From Paenibacillus xylanexedens (GTDB taxonomy: Bacteria > Bacillota > Bacilli > Paenibacillales > Paenibacillaceae), in contig NZ_VEBF01000009.1 of assembly GCF_007676705.1 (NCBI RefSeq), forward strand, positions 99,048 through 163,047: DNA of 64,000 bases. Direction: 5' to 3'. A program made the translations under genes and the position numbers. Of the stretch, positions 1 to 8,500 are shown piece after piece. The notes under the pieces were generated by a model that ran no database searches, was not told the origin of the DNA, and saw only the letters and a program-made list of their open reading frames with translations. Each line of letters opens with the position of its first letter. Within the stretch, counting starts at the first letter, position 1.

Positions 1-44
1 CTCTACGTTCTCGTGTAAATGTTTAGTTCAATTTTATATGAGAG

Positions 45-83
45 CTGCCGCAAATAGAATCATTCCAATTCTTTCCGCGGCAG
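45..83 (+). promoter_or_regulatory. leader hairpin before the first gene
   Basis: CTGCCGC (45-51) pairs with GCGGCAG (77-83), and an inner AGAAT/ATTCT stem continues the helix. It lies just upstream of the AAAGGGAGG ribosome binding site of the gene starting at 103. There is no T-run, so it is either a leader structure or the end of an upstream transcription unit. The role is inferred. Confidence 0.4.
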
Positions 84-102
84 AAAGGGAGGCTTTAAGC
101 AT

Positions 103-1632
103 ATGAGGACAATAGAATGGATTTATCTTATTTTCAACCTGCTTATATTCGTGGGGGGAATTGGGATTGGGAGACAGAATCATAAGTTTCGGATAATGGC
201 ATGGGGTGGGTTCGCCATATCGGGTGTGTTGTTAATCATCCATAGTGTGGTGGAAGGACTACGTTGGCCGATGATTCCAGCGTATCTGCTCACGTTGGTT
301 CCACTGGCAGTGTTATTTACAAAAGCAAGACGCCAGCAACAGTCAGGTGCAACCTCGCTGAACAGCAAAGGTTCCCTGGTATCTGCTTCGACATCGCCTG
401 TGGCGGGGAAATTCGGACGTGTTCGAATCATTACAACGTCTCTGCTAGTTTTGGTATACGCTGTTGTAAGCATTGGCTTGCCGCTGCTGTTCCCGGTGTT
501 TTCGTTTGCCAAGCCAGCAGGTCCCTATGGAATTGGAACGGTATCCTACGACTGGACAGATAGCAGCCGGGAGGAACTTCTGACGAGTAACAGCGGAGAG
601 AAACGGGAGCTGATGGTACAGATCTGGTATCCAACGAATCCAGACGCAGAGGGCCAAGCAGCCCATTATGTTAATAAGCCGGAGATCTACGGGACAGCCT
701 TCAATGAAGTGCTGAAGCTACCAAAGCTTTTATTTTCCAGTCTGAGTCAGGTTAGAACGCATGCGATACAGGAAGCTCAATTATCTGATGCCGAAGCCGA
801 GTACCCGGTTGTTCTTTTCTCTCATGGTCTGCATGGGTATGAAAATCAGAATACGTTCCAGGTCGAGCAGCTGGTCAGTCAAGGTTACATTGTCGTAGGC
901 ATCAATCACACGTATAGCAGTCTGGTGTCTGTATTCCCGGATGGGCGTGTGGCGCAGTTTGAATCCGAAGGGAAAGAAGGCTTTGAGCAGCTGCAGTTCA
1001 GTTACATGGACAAGTTGAATGAGACATGGGTGAAGGATGCACAGTTTGTACTGGATGAGGTGGAGAAGTTGGCTGAGGGAGACCCAAGTGGACGCTTTAC
1101 CGGACATATGGATTTGGACAACATCGGCATGTTTGGGCATTCATTTGGCGGAGCAACGACAGTACAGATGTTAATGGATGATCCGCGTGTGAAGGCAGGC
1201 ATGAATATGGACGGCGTATTGTTTGGCGAGAAGCGTATTCCTGCCGAAGGTGTAGGCAAGCCATTTCTCATGATGAGTGCAGACTCAACCGTTGCAGGGA
1301 CAAGTGTCATGAGTGACGAAGAAATTGCTGCGATGGGCACAACTCGTCCGGAAGCCGAGAAGTACTATGAGGAAGTGTACGATCGCTATGAACCGGTAAC
1401 CGCAGGAGGGAACTACTGGATGGAGCTGACTAACACCAAACATCTGAGTTTCTCGGATCTCTACCTGATCTCTCCACTGCTCGAATGGACGCAGGGTGTA
1501 GATGCGCGGGGGACACAACAGTTGGTCAACGATACGACGATTGATTTCTTCAACCACTACTTGAAAGGGCAACCGCTCCATATGGACAAGGAAGTGGGAG
1601 AGCACGAATTCTATTCGTTAAAAAAAGGCTAA
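103..1632 (+). CDS. membrane-anchored alpha/beta hydrolase (PAF-acetylhydrolase-like)
   Basis: 509 aa. The first ~150 residues hold about four hydrophobic segments (near residues 5-25, 30-50, 55-75 and 108-135). A hydrolase domain follows, probably facing outwards. The nucleophile elbow is GHSFGG with Ser347. An acid is plausible in NMDGVLFG and a catalytic His in TKHLSF near the end. The segment HGLHGYENQN fits the oxyanion region of platelet-activating-factor acetylhydrolase/dienelactone-type esterases. The start is set by AAAGGGAGG at 86-94. The gene stands alone. Its 3' end converges on the minus-strand MerR gene with only ~26 bases between them. Hydrolase fold is certain; the substrate (lipid or ester) is not known. 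Confidence 0.8.
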   Translation: MRTIEWIYLIFNLLIFVGGIGIGRQNHKFRIMAWGGFAISGVLLIIHSVVEGLRWPMIPAYLLTLVPLAVLFTKARRQQQSGATSLNSKGSLVSASTSPVAGKFGRVRIITTSLLVLVYAVVSIGLPLLFPVFSFAKPAGPYGIGTVSYDWTDSSREELLTSNSGEKRELMVQIWYPTNPDAEGQAAHYVNKPEIYGTAFNEVLKLPKLLFSSLSQVRTHAIQEAQLSDAEAEYPVVLFSHGLHGYENQNTFQVEQLVSQGYIVVGINHTYSSLVSVFPDGRVAQFESEGKEGFEQLQFSYMDKLNETWVKDAQFVLDEVEKLAEGDPSGRFTGHMDLDNIGMFGHSFGGATTVQMLMDDPRVKAGMNMDGVLFGEKRIPAEGVGKPFLMMSADSTVAGTSVMSDEEIAAMGTTRPEAEKYYEEVYDRYEPVTAGGNYWMELTNTKHLSFSDLYLISPLLEWTQGVDARGTQQLVNDTTIDFFNHYLKGQPLHMDKEVGEHEFYSLKKG

Positions 1633-1658
1633 ACATAAAAATGGAAGGAGACTGAGGT

Positions 1659-2642
1659 TCAGTCTTCTTCCATTTGTTGTAATCGTAACTGCATGCCTTC
1701 CTGCAACAGGTTAATGCCATCTACAATCTGGCTCCATTCAGGATTCATCACCTTGCACAGTTTGTTAAAACGCAGAATGCGATCCGTCACGGAGTCCAGC
1801 ATATATTGAGCCTGTTTGCGAAAAAATACTTCAGGTGCTTCCGCATGCTCGACACTTGCATACATCAACACAAAGTCCCACACCATGCTTTGCACAGCAG
1901 GGCTATCGCTGGCCCAACGTTTGTCCAGCGCTTCGGCAGTGCGAATGCGAATTGCTTCCATTTTCTTCACCCAGACGTCTGCTTCGACTTGTGGCTGATT
2001 CGCCATAATGAAGAACGGAACCTCCAGCCGAGCCAGATCTGCCCAATAGGCAGGATCATTGATCAGTTCCTGGATTTCCTTCCAGGCCAGTGTCTGCTGA
2101 GCTGTCAGTTTCGTATCTTTCATCATGTATTTATCGAAAAAGTGCAGGAACGAAACTCTCCAATCCTGCGGAATGCTGTCCAGTAGATGAGATTCGTCCA
2201 CCTTGGCAGCAACGAATTGTTTTCGACTGCTCGCATGGGCCGTTAGGGATTCAACCAGACTGGAGATATAGGTGAGAGACTGATCCGAGTGCAGTGAAGT
2301 TTCTTCTTCATGCTGCTTCGCTTGTTGCAAAATGGAGAGCATGGAATTCATCGTGCCGATCTGGGTTTCCAAGGCTTCAATCTGCAGATCCAGCGCCTGT
2401 GCTACTGCCAGTTCACCAGACATGAGCTTTCGAATATCCGGTATGCTGAAATTCAGATAACGAAGCGTTGTAATGAGTTCAAGTTGCCATAGGTCTTGTG
2501 TTGTATAGAGTCGATGCCCGCCTTCCGTATGACTGGAGGGTTGTAAGAGTTCAATCTCATCGTAATAACGGATCGTTTTCACCGTGGAGCCGATCAGTTT
2601 GGCTGCTTCACCGATGGAATAGGGTTCTTTGTTTGCATTCAA
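1659..2642 (-). CDS. MerR-family transcriptional regulator
   Basis: About 327 aa. The N-terminus (YSIGEAAKLIG, TIRYYDEIELL, GGHRLY) is a canonical MerR winged helix-turn-helix. A dimerisation helix follows (residues ~80-118), then a ~200-residue alpha-helical C-terminal region that I cannot assign to a ligand class. I prefer the TTG start at 2642, because the upstream GTG lies inside a GAGGTGATC sequence that is itself a good ribosome binding site. The first 121 residues of the longer reading and the whole upstream region are repeated at 4082-4600. Its probable target is the SDR gene at 4649: removing the duplicated segment would leave the two genes divergently adjacent. That target is an inference. 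Confidence 0.88.
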   Translation of the reverse strand: MNANKEPYSIGEAAKLIGSTVKTIRYYDEIELLQPSSHTEGGHRLYTTQDLWQLELITTLRYLNFSIPDIRKLMSGELAVAQALDLQIEALETQIGTMNSMLSILQQAKQHEEETSLHSDQSLTYISSLVESLTAHASSRKQFVAAKVDESHLLDSIPQDWRVSFLHFFDKYMMKDTKLTAQQTLAWKEIQELINDPAYWADLARLEVPFFIMANQPQVEADVWVKKMEAIRIRTAEALDKRWASDSPAVQSMVWDFVLMYASVEHAEAPEVFFRKQAQYMLDSVTDRILRFNKLCKVMNPEWSQIVDGINLLQEGMQLRLQQMEED

Positions 2643-2803
2643 CGAGATCACCTCATGTTCTATTATACAATCTCCAGTTAGGGGAGATTCAATGTTAGAC
2701 GGTTGTCAGGGAATCTGGGTAGCTTAGTTTAAATAACGCCCAACTCGGTTACAAAGGAAAGCATTTACGCAAATTTAATTCACAACAAATAAAAAAGACA
2801 GGG
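2287..2803 (-). repeat. direct repeat copy 1 (merR 5' part plus promoter region)
   Basis: This stretch matches 4082-4600 in the same orientation with an offset of about 1795 bases. The coding part (to ~2690) is almost identical. The upstream part is diverged but still alignable, for example the shared CTCGGTTACAAAGGAAAG and TTCACAACAAATAAAAA motifs. The two copies flank a 1.28 kb segment carrying the secreted-protein gene at 2911. Confidence 0.85.
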
Positions 2804-2853
2804 AGACGAGCGTGCCGTTATAGTAAAAATAAAGAGGATCGGATATGATTAAG

Positions 2854-2887
2854 TAGGTAAATTAGAGAGTTATACATAATTTACCTA
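2854..2887. promoter_or_regulatory. inverted repeat upstream of the 2911 gene
   Basis: TAGGTAAATT (2854-2863) and AATTTACCTA (2878-2887) form perfect 10-base arms with a 14-base spacer. They end ~23 bases before the start codon. It could be an operator or a leader hairpin; no protein is assigned. Confidence 0.45.
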
Positions 2888-2910
2888 TATTAAAGAAAAG
2901 AGGGACTTAT

Positions 2911-3624
2911 ATGAGTTTAATGAAAAAGATGAAGTACGGTGTAACTGGTTTTACTCTTGGAGCCGTTTTTTTTGGTGGAATTGCTTTTGGAGCTACAACA
3001 AAGATTGAAGTTAGCTTGGATCAGATCAAGTTTATTGTAGATAATGTAGACAAGACACCTTTAAATGGAAAATTCAATAACAATGGCACTAGTGTTCCAG
3101 CATCGCTTTCTTACAGCGGAACAACTTACGTACCTTTGAAAATGGTTGGGAACATGGTAGGCAAAGAGGTTGCTTGGGAAGGAAAAACAAAATCGGTCCT
3201 GATTGGAGATGTAGTCGGAGAACAAAAGTCTTTAACCGACTTGCCACCGTTAAAGGTATCCTCAGGAGAAATTAAAACTAATGCAAGGATGGAAGTTAAA
3301 GGTACAAGGTATACTAATGGAATTAGTACACTTGTATCGGCCTATGATCCTGGCGTGCTGTCACAAAGTTACAATTTAAATGGACAATACAAGCAGTTTA
3401 ATTTTGGGTATGCTTCAATTGGCACAGGTGGATCGCTTGGTCAAATATCAGTCTATGGAGATGGAGAAGAGTTATGGACCGGAAATGCTGTAACAGGCGT
3501 TGGTTTGAATGAGGCTTCTGTTTCCGTCAAAGGAGTACAGGAATTAGAAATCAGATTTGAGAATCAAAAAGACGAGTATACATATACAGACATAGCTATT
3601 ATAAATCCCGTCTTGATCAAATAA
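2911..3624 (+). CDS. secreted copper-amine-oxidase-N / NPCBM-like domain protein
   Basis: 237 aa. A signal peptide covers about residues 1-27 (MKKMKYG start, hydrophobic core, cut near AFGA). Residues ~30-98 have the pattern of the copper amine oxidase N-terminal domain common in Paenibacillus exported proteins (VPASLSYSGTTYVPLKMV, then WEGKTKSVLIG). Residues ~115-235 look like an NPCBM/galactose-binding-type beta domain (GTRYTNGIS, VYGDGEELW, LEIRFEN). No catalytic residues are evident, so a cell-surface binding role is the best guess. The ribosome binding site is GAGGG before 2911. The gene is AT-richer than its neighbours and lies inside a segment bounded by 0.5 kb direct repeats, which suggests it arrived with the rearrangement. 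Confidence 0.7.
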   Translation: MSLMKKMKYGVTGFTLGAVFFGGIAFGATTKIEVSLDQIKFIVDNVDKTPLNGKFNNNGTSVPASLSYSGTTYVPLKMVGNMVGKEVAWEGKTKSVLIGDVVGEQKSLTDLPPLKVSSGEIKTNARMEVKGTRYTNGISTLVSAYDPGVLSQSYNLNGQYKQFNFGYASIGTGGSLGQISVYGDGEELWTGNAVTGVGLNEASVSVKGVQELEIRFENQKDEYTYTDIAIINPVLIK

Positions 3625-3640
3625 GTTCGAACAGCATAAG

Positions 3641-3700
3641 GGGCTTAGACTAGCGGGACTAAGAAGGCCAAAAACGCTGCCTTAGATCCGCTATAAGCCC
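3641..3700. other. long interrupted hairpin after the 2911 gene
   Basis: Four separate complementary blocks nest in order: GGGCTTA (3641) with TAAGCCC (3694), AGCGG (3652) with CCGCT (3688), CTAAG (3659) with CTTAG (3681), and GGC with GCC around the loop. It has no T-run and is larger than a normal terminator. It may be a structured RNA or the end of a small repeat element. Confidence 0.45.
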
Positions 3701-3738
3701 TTGATTGTTACTCAGCCACGGAGCGAAGGTCAAAATCA

Positions 3739-3783
3739 AATTCACAAAAAAGAACCGGCAAGCCGGTTCTTTTTTTGTGAATT
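3739..3783. terminator. near-perfect palindromic bidirectional terminator
   Basis: The arms run 3739-3759 and 3762-3783. The core AAGAACCGGC / GCCGGTTCTT is flanked by A-runs and T-runs on both sides, so it can terminate in both directions. The outer AATTCACA / TGTGAATT extends the symmetry to ~45 bases. Confidence 0.8.
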
Positions 3784-4437
3784 TCTTTGCGTCGACGATT
3801 CTACGTGTCGCTGTCTTCTCCTGTAATTTTCAGATCCGCTTTCGACCGACCCGCTGCCTTCAGAAAAACACGTAGAAACTGGATCAGCAAGCGAGTCGGT
3901 GACGAAAGTTTCTCGTTGAAAATTACATACGAAGATAGCAATACATGCTAGATCGGTGCGCAAAGAAAATATGTTCAAAGGATTTCGCTCAGATCGCTTG
4001 AGCTGCCGAGAGCGGCGCCTAAAGTTAGACGAGCAAGCCTGAAAGGCAAACCCAAAACTGGAGAGAAGGCTAAGCCACAAAGAGTGCAGTGAAGTTTCTT
4101 CTTCATGCTGCTTCGCTTGTTGCAAAATGGAGAGCATGGAATTCATCGTGCCGATCTGGGTTTCCAAGGCTTCAATCTGCAGATCCAGCGCCTGTGCTAC
4201 TGCCAGTTCACCGGACATGAGCTTTCGAATATCCGGTATGCTGAAATTCAGATAACGAAGCGTTGTAATGAGTTCAAGTTGCCATAGGTCTTGTGTTGTA
4301 TAGAGTCGATGCCCGCCTTCCGTATGACTGGAGGGTTGTAAGAGTTCAATCTCATCGTAATAACGGATCGTTTTCACCGTGGAGCCGATTAGTTTGGCTG
4401 CTTCACCGATGGAATAGGGTTCTTTGTTTGCATTCAA
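3742..4437 (-). pseudogene. truncated second copy of the MerR regulator
   Basis: From the TTG at 4437 to ~4082 this encodes the same protein sequence as the MerR gene at 1659-2642, including the full winged helix-turn-helix and dimerisation helix, through the shared motif EEETSLHS. At 4082 the homology stops, and the frame runs on for about 110 unrelated residues through the structured repeat, ending at 3742 inside the terminator. The C-terminal effector region is lost. Its upstream sequence is intact and resembles that of the parental copy, so it may still be transcribed. If stable, the product would be a DNA-binding protein without a sensor. Confidence 0.75.
3790..4081. repeat. non-coding structured repeat-like segment
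   Basis: Perfect 10-base arms TTCTACGTGT (3799-3808) and ACACGTAGAA (3868-3877) enclose a segment. The reverse complement of that segment resembles the following bases (3884-3950); both contain a GTCGGT block, a TGAAAATTAC block and a GAAGA(C/T)AGC block. It is therefore an imperfect inverted duplication. No sensible protein is read through it. I see it as a dispersed intergenic element, not a gene. Confidence 0.45.
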
Positions 4438-4600
4438 CGAGATCACCTCATGTTCTATTATACAACCTCCAGTTAGAGGAGATTCAATCCCGGAATAGTT
4501 GCCAAGGAAATGTAGCAGGTCCAGTTTAAATTCCACCCATCTCGGTTACAAAGGAAAGAGTGCAACTTTTACGCAAATTAAATTCACAACAAATAAAAAT
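4082..4600 (-). repeat. direct repeat copy 2 (merR 5' part plus promoter region)
   Basis: Partner of 2287-2803. The breakpoint at ~4082 is sharp, at the shared GAGTGCAGTGAAG, while the other end fades into the SDR promoter region near 4600. This copy therefore appears to keep the original context next to the SDR gene, and copy 1 keeps the full merR body. Confidence 0.85.
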
Positions 4601-4648
4601 ATGTTTATGCGATGGGTATCGTGTAAATAAACGAGGAGGAAATTGAAC

Positions 4649-5551
4649 ATGGCGAATCAAGACCAGCACACCATGCAAGATCCAACGACCCAATATCCGA
4701 AGGCTACACCAGAGTGGAAACAGCAACAGGATGAGCCGGGACTCCAGCGTGAGATGACTCCTGTTCCTGATGCGGGTGAGAAAAGTTATAAAGGAAGTGG
4801 ACGTCTAACAGGACGCAAAGCGGTTGTGACCGGAGCCGACAGCGGAATTGGTCGGGCGGCAGCGATTGCTTTTGCCCGTGAAGGTGCAGATGTTGTTCTG
4901 GCTTATCTGCCAGAAGAGGAAGCAGATGCGCAGGAAGTCGTTAAGCTGATTGAGGAAGCTGGGCGTAAAGCGATCAAAATGCCAGGCGACCTGAAGGATG
5001 AGAAATACTGCGAGAAACTCATTGAATCTGCGGTAAAAGAGCTTGGCGGGATTGATATCCTTGCTAACGTGGCGGGTAAGCAGCAGTATGTGGAGCAGAT
5101 TGCGGATCTGACCACCGAGCAATTCGATGCGACGTTCAAAACGAATGTCTATTCCATGTTCTGGCTCTGCAAAGCAGCTGTAAAACACATGAAGCCGGGC
5201 AGCTCCATTATCAACACGTCTTCCATTCAAGCGTATAGTCCTTCCCCAATCCTCTTGGATTATGCTACTACGAAGGCGTCGATCAATACGTTCAGCAAAG
5301 CATTGGCTCAACAGGTGGGTAGCAAAGGAATTCGTGTCAACGTTGTTGCTCCAGGTCCAGTTTGGACACCGCTTCAGGTTGTGGGTGGACAACCAGTTGA
5401 GAAGCTGGCTGAGTTTGGCTCCAATACACCACTTGGCCGTGCAGGACAACCTGCTGAGATGGCTCCAGCCTTTGTGTTCCTAGCGAGCCAGGAATCCAGC
5501 TATGTGAGCGGCGAGACACTGAATGCTAACGGCGGTACAGTTAGTCCGTAA
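4649..5551 (+). CDS. SDR-family oxidoreductase (general-stress type)
   Basis: 300 aa. The N-terminal ~50 residues are a polar, proline-rich extension (QYPKATPEWKQQQ) typical of the YhdF/YhxC/Gsp39-like class of bacterial short-chain dehydrogenases. The Rossmann motif TGADSGIGRAAA is followed by NVAGKQQ, the catalytic Ser in INTSSIQAY and the YATTK (Tyr/Lys) pair. PGPVWTPL and YVSGETLNANGG complete the family pattern. It uses NAD(P) to reduce or oxidise an unknown carbonyl/alcohol. The ATG at 4649 lies 8 bases after AGGAGG, a better choice than the TTG at 4643. The duplicated MerR promoter region lies immediately upstream, so MerR control is likely. Confidence 0.92.
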   Translation: MANQDQHTMQDPTTQYPKATPEWKQQQDEPGLQREMTPVPDAGEKSYKGSGRLTGRKAVVTGADSGIGRAAAIAFAREGADVVLAYLPEEEADAQEVVKLIEEAGRKAIKMPGDLKDEKYCEKLIESAVKELGGIDILANVAGKQQYVEQIADLTTEQFDATFKTNVYSMFWLCKAAVKHMKPGSSIINTSSIQAYSPSPILLDYATTKASINTFSKALAQQVGSKGIRVNVVAPGPVWTPLQVVGGQPVEKLAEFGSNTPLGRAGQPAEMAPAFVFLASQESSYVSGETLNANGGTVSP

Positions 5552-5605
5552 ACGACGAATATAAAATGCCTATGGATCATGACCAGCGATTATAGGCCAG
5601 TTAAA

Positions 5606-5647
5606 CAAAGAACTCCATTCCCGATAAAGGTGAATGGAGTTCTTTGT
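5606..5647. terminator. bidirectional terminator between convergent genes
   Basis: A perfect 16-base inverted repeat, ACAAAGAACTCCATTC against GAATGGAGTTCTTTGT, is followed by T-rich sequence. It separates the SDR gene from the transglutaminase lipoprotein. Confidence 0.85.
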
Positions 5648-5675
5648 TTTTATAGTATTTTTTATGATTATGGGT

Positions 5676-8198
5676 TTACTTCTGATCCGGTTTCGGTTCC
5701 AAAATGGCATAACTGCCGAGTGTGGCTAATTGTGCTGTATTCAGAAGGGCTTCATCCACTGCAGCAAGGGCTTCGCCGGCAGCTGTCATCAACTCGTCGG
5801 AGTCAACAGGTGAAGCGAAACGGAGAATGACCCGGTTCTCTCCTTTTTTGAGTTCAGTCTCAGCTTTAGTTTTGTACTCATTCATGGATGCGACTTCGAG
5901 ATCATTCTGCACATAATAATCATTGGCATCACTCTCGCCATTGAACAGCGCGAGCTCGGAATCAAGCCAGTAATCCTTATCCGCTATCGTTTTCTGACTT
6001 GCAGCAGTCTCATCGTTGGCATTGTACAGGAAGTATGGGATGCCGGAGTTCGTCAGGTTGTTGGTGGCATCTACATGGAACCATTCGTTCCCGATTTTGA
6101 CCTTGTTCCATGCATGTGGAACGCCGCTCGAAGCTCCCGTTACGACGATGCTTTCCAGTCCCGAGAGATCGGAGAGCAATTTGTAGACGGAGGCATAGCT
6201 GGCACATACGCCAACACCTTTGACCAGAATACCGTATGTGGTAAACGAGTCATTGAACTGCGGATCGACATTTTTGAAGTTGTTCTGCTCGGCATTTTCC
6301 AGCGCTGCATCATCATACTTCGCGTTATCGTTCAGATAATCGTAGATGGCTTTTCGTTTCTCGTCTTCGTTCATACCATCTTTGATGATAGAAGCCACGA
6401 CTTCGTTCGCTTTGGCAATAATCTCATCCTGTTTCTTCTGGATACCACTAGCCGATTCATTGTAATGAATCGTAAGGGTAAGCGTACCATAGTTGTATTC
6501 GAAACCTTCCACACCAAGAATCAATGGATTCTGGTACATCACTTTCAGGACAACATCCGAGAGTGTCGTGAAATTTTGAGCTTCGGGGAAAGCTTTTAAC
6601 GAAATTTTATCTTGTGCCGCAATCATGTTTTTGGCTAAAACTTCTTCCAATGCGGAATCTGCATTGATCATTGCATCGCCTGTAGCAGGCTGTGGCACGG
6701 TTTCCTGATTACCTTGTTCTACATTTTGCTGTGTATTGGACTTCTGTTCGTCTACCAGGTTGTCTTCTTCAGCTTCGGGAGCTGGAGCAGGTGTTTCATT
6801 GGAAGCTTCTTCAGAAGCCATATCTGAAGAATTATCAGAAGTATCATCGAAAGCCTCAGTAGATAGAGGATTAGTTGCATCTTCTGACGTTCCAGTATCG
6901 GTTGTAGACTCTGTAGTTGGAGTTTCCGAAGCCGGTGCTTCTTCTGTTTCCGTTGCAGACTCAGGTGCATCATGATTGTTGATGATTGTTGGCACGTCAG
7001 GTGCAGGAACGTAAGGTGTGTCATTCTTCGGTTCCACCAGTCCGTTGCTGGAATCGGCTACGGTTTGCTGAGCAAGTTTGTCCAGGTCTGCTTGGGTCAC
7101 ATTTTCTACGCGTACGTAACTTTTCAGAGCTGTTCCTTTAACGTGAAAAGGAATATTCGTTTCATTGAACTCTGAAATCTCTACGCTTTTGGTATCATAG
7201 ACAATGGTTTCACGGGATAATGAACCGTCATTGTACTCAACTGTTGTTTTCTGAGGAAGTACATCTATATTCTTTAATTTCTCCCTATACAATTGTTCTT
7301 TCAAAGCTGTTGGCAACTGGGAAGCAAGCGGAGCTGTAGGGACACCTCTGCTAAAATTGGATTCTTTGCCTCCACCAATTGCAGTGACGTAATATTCTCC
7401 TCGTATACCATGGTTCTGAGTGGTAGTTATCATTTCATTATAAGTGCCTAGCCCGCCTTTTCCGTCTCTCAAAAAATCATTGAAAGACGTCTCTGTCGTT
7501 ACCGCAATATCTAAAGGTAGACTATTGCTGAAAGCGTCCTCTGCGCCAGTTAGAGGTACATTTGTATCGAAGTTGGTTAGGTCAGAACGTTTATAAATTT
7601 TATATTCGGTTGCACCCTCAACCTTGTCCCAGACTAACTTTAACCGTCTGTCTTTATCAATCTCGTATCTTAGGTTGGGTACAGGTAACTCCGATTTCAC
7701 CGTAAACGGAATAATGATGGGTTGATCGAGCAACGTCATGTTCTCTGCGTCAGGATCATAATTCAGACGAATGTAATAAATGGGGGCACCACCCCAAGAA
7801 CTTTGACCCCTGTTCATCATGGAATCTGAACTTAAAACGCCCCATCCAAGAGGTCTAATAGAAATACTATTGTCATGAATATCTGATAATAAAGGTACTT
7901 CGCTTGCTTTGAGTGCTTTAATATCGGTATGTACGGATATGGTATCTCCCAGGGACCAATTAGATTTTCCTAAATCTGCTTTAAACTTGAACGTAAATTC
8001 TTCATCCTGAGCTACGTTGTACATCGGCATGATCGCTTGTTCCGATTCAGAGCCGTATTTCTGCTTCAAACTTAAAATGGTAGAACCCTCTACTACTTCT
8101 GTAGGATTATTCTCGGACGGACTGCTTTCCTGCTCATTACTCTGGCATCCAGCCAGTAACAGGGTGAACGCAAACATAATGAAAAATAGACGTTTCAT
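5676..8198 (-). CDS. transglutaminase-like domain lipoprotein
   Basis: About 840 aa from ATG 8198. A lipoprotein signal (MKRLFFIMF...LLAGC) anchors it outside the membrane. Residues ~40-180 are a beta-rich domain. A fibronectin-III-like unit follows (LKLVWDKVEGATEYKIYKR). Residues ~400-520 are a low-complexity Ser/Thr/Glu/Asp/Ala linker, probably a wall spacer. The transglutaminase core has Cys665 in GVGVCASY, His695 in VPHAWNK and Asp710 in HVDATNN, the complete Cys-His-Asp triad. Such proteins crosslink or cleave peptides at the cell surface; the substrate is unknown. I moved the start 14 codons downstream to match the signal peptide. No operon partners. Confidence 0.85.
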   Translation of the reverse strand: MKRLFFIMFAFTLLLAGCQSNEQESSPSENNPTEVVEGSTILSLKQKYGSESEQAIMPMYNVAQDEEFTFKFKADLGKSNWSLGDTISVHTDIKALKASEVPLLSDIHDNSISIRPLGWGVLSSDSMMNRGQSSWGGAPIYYIRLNYDPDAENMTLLDQPIIIPFTVKSELPVPNLRYEIDKDRRLKLVWDKVEGATEYKIYKRSDLTNFDTNVPLTGAEDAFSNSLPLDIAVTTETSFNDFLRDGKGGLGTYNEMITTTQNHGIRGEYYVTAIGGGKESNFSRGVPTAPLASQLPTALKEQLYREKLKNIDVLPQKTTVEYNDGSLSRETIVYDTKSVEISEFNETNIPFHVKGTALKSYVRVENVTQADLDKLAQQTVADSSNGLVEPKNDTPYVPAPDVPTIINNHDAPESATETEEAPASETPTTESTTDTGTSEDATNPLSTEAFDDTSDNSSDMASEEASNETPAPAPEAEEDNLVDEQKSNTQQNVEQGNQETVPQPATGDAMINADSALEEVLAKNMIAAQDKISLKAFPEAQNFTTLSDVVLKVMYQNPLILGVEGFEYNYGTLTLTIHYNESASGIQKKQDEIIAKANEVVASIIKDGMNEDEKRKAIYDYLNDNAKYDDAALENAEQNNFKNVDPQFNDSFTTYGILVKGVGVCASYASVYKLLSDLSGLESIVVTGASSGVPHAWNKVKIGNEWFHVDATNNLTNSGIPYFLYNANDETAASQKTIADKDYWLDSELALFNGESDANDYYVQNDLEVASMNEYKTKAETELKKGENRVILRFASPVDSDELMTAAGEALAAVDEALLNTAQLATLGSYAILEPKPDQK

Positions 8199-8500
8199 GA
8201 TACACCGCTTTCTTGTTTTTCTGAGTTGCTCTAATGCCACGCTTCTACACCCGAAAGATTATCAGATATGGTTAAAACCCATACTCGAACCTCTTAACGG
8301 TCAAACCTCCTATTAATTTCCTGATATCCTTTGCTAGTTTATGGTCATATTGACTCATTGTCAAGGTGAGAGGATAGGGTTTAAGTCCTGTAGAACAATA
8401 GAACAGTTGTAATTCCGTAGCGTGTGTTCCATGTTAAAATTTAAAAGTTACTACATATTTATATATATAACAGAATAATTTGAGGAGGCTGGGGTGGCGT
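8199..8500. other. intergenic region between divergent genes
   Basis: About 300 bases between the lipoprotein gene and the NTF2-like gene. It is AT-rich near the right end and must hold both promoters. I see no clear -35/-10 pair, no convincing operator and no coding potential. Confidence 0.5.

Noticed and set aside
4805..5449. 214-residue open frame on the minus strand
   Set aside because: Antisense of the SDR gene, with a Cys/Arg-rich composition unlike a real protein.
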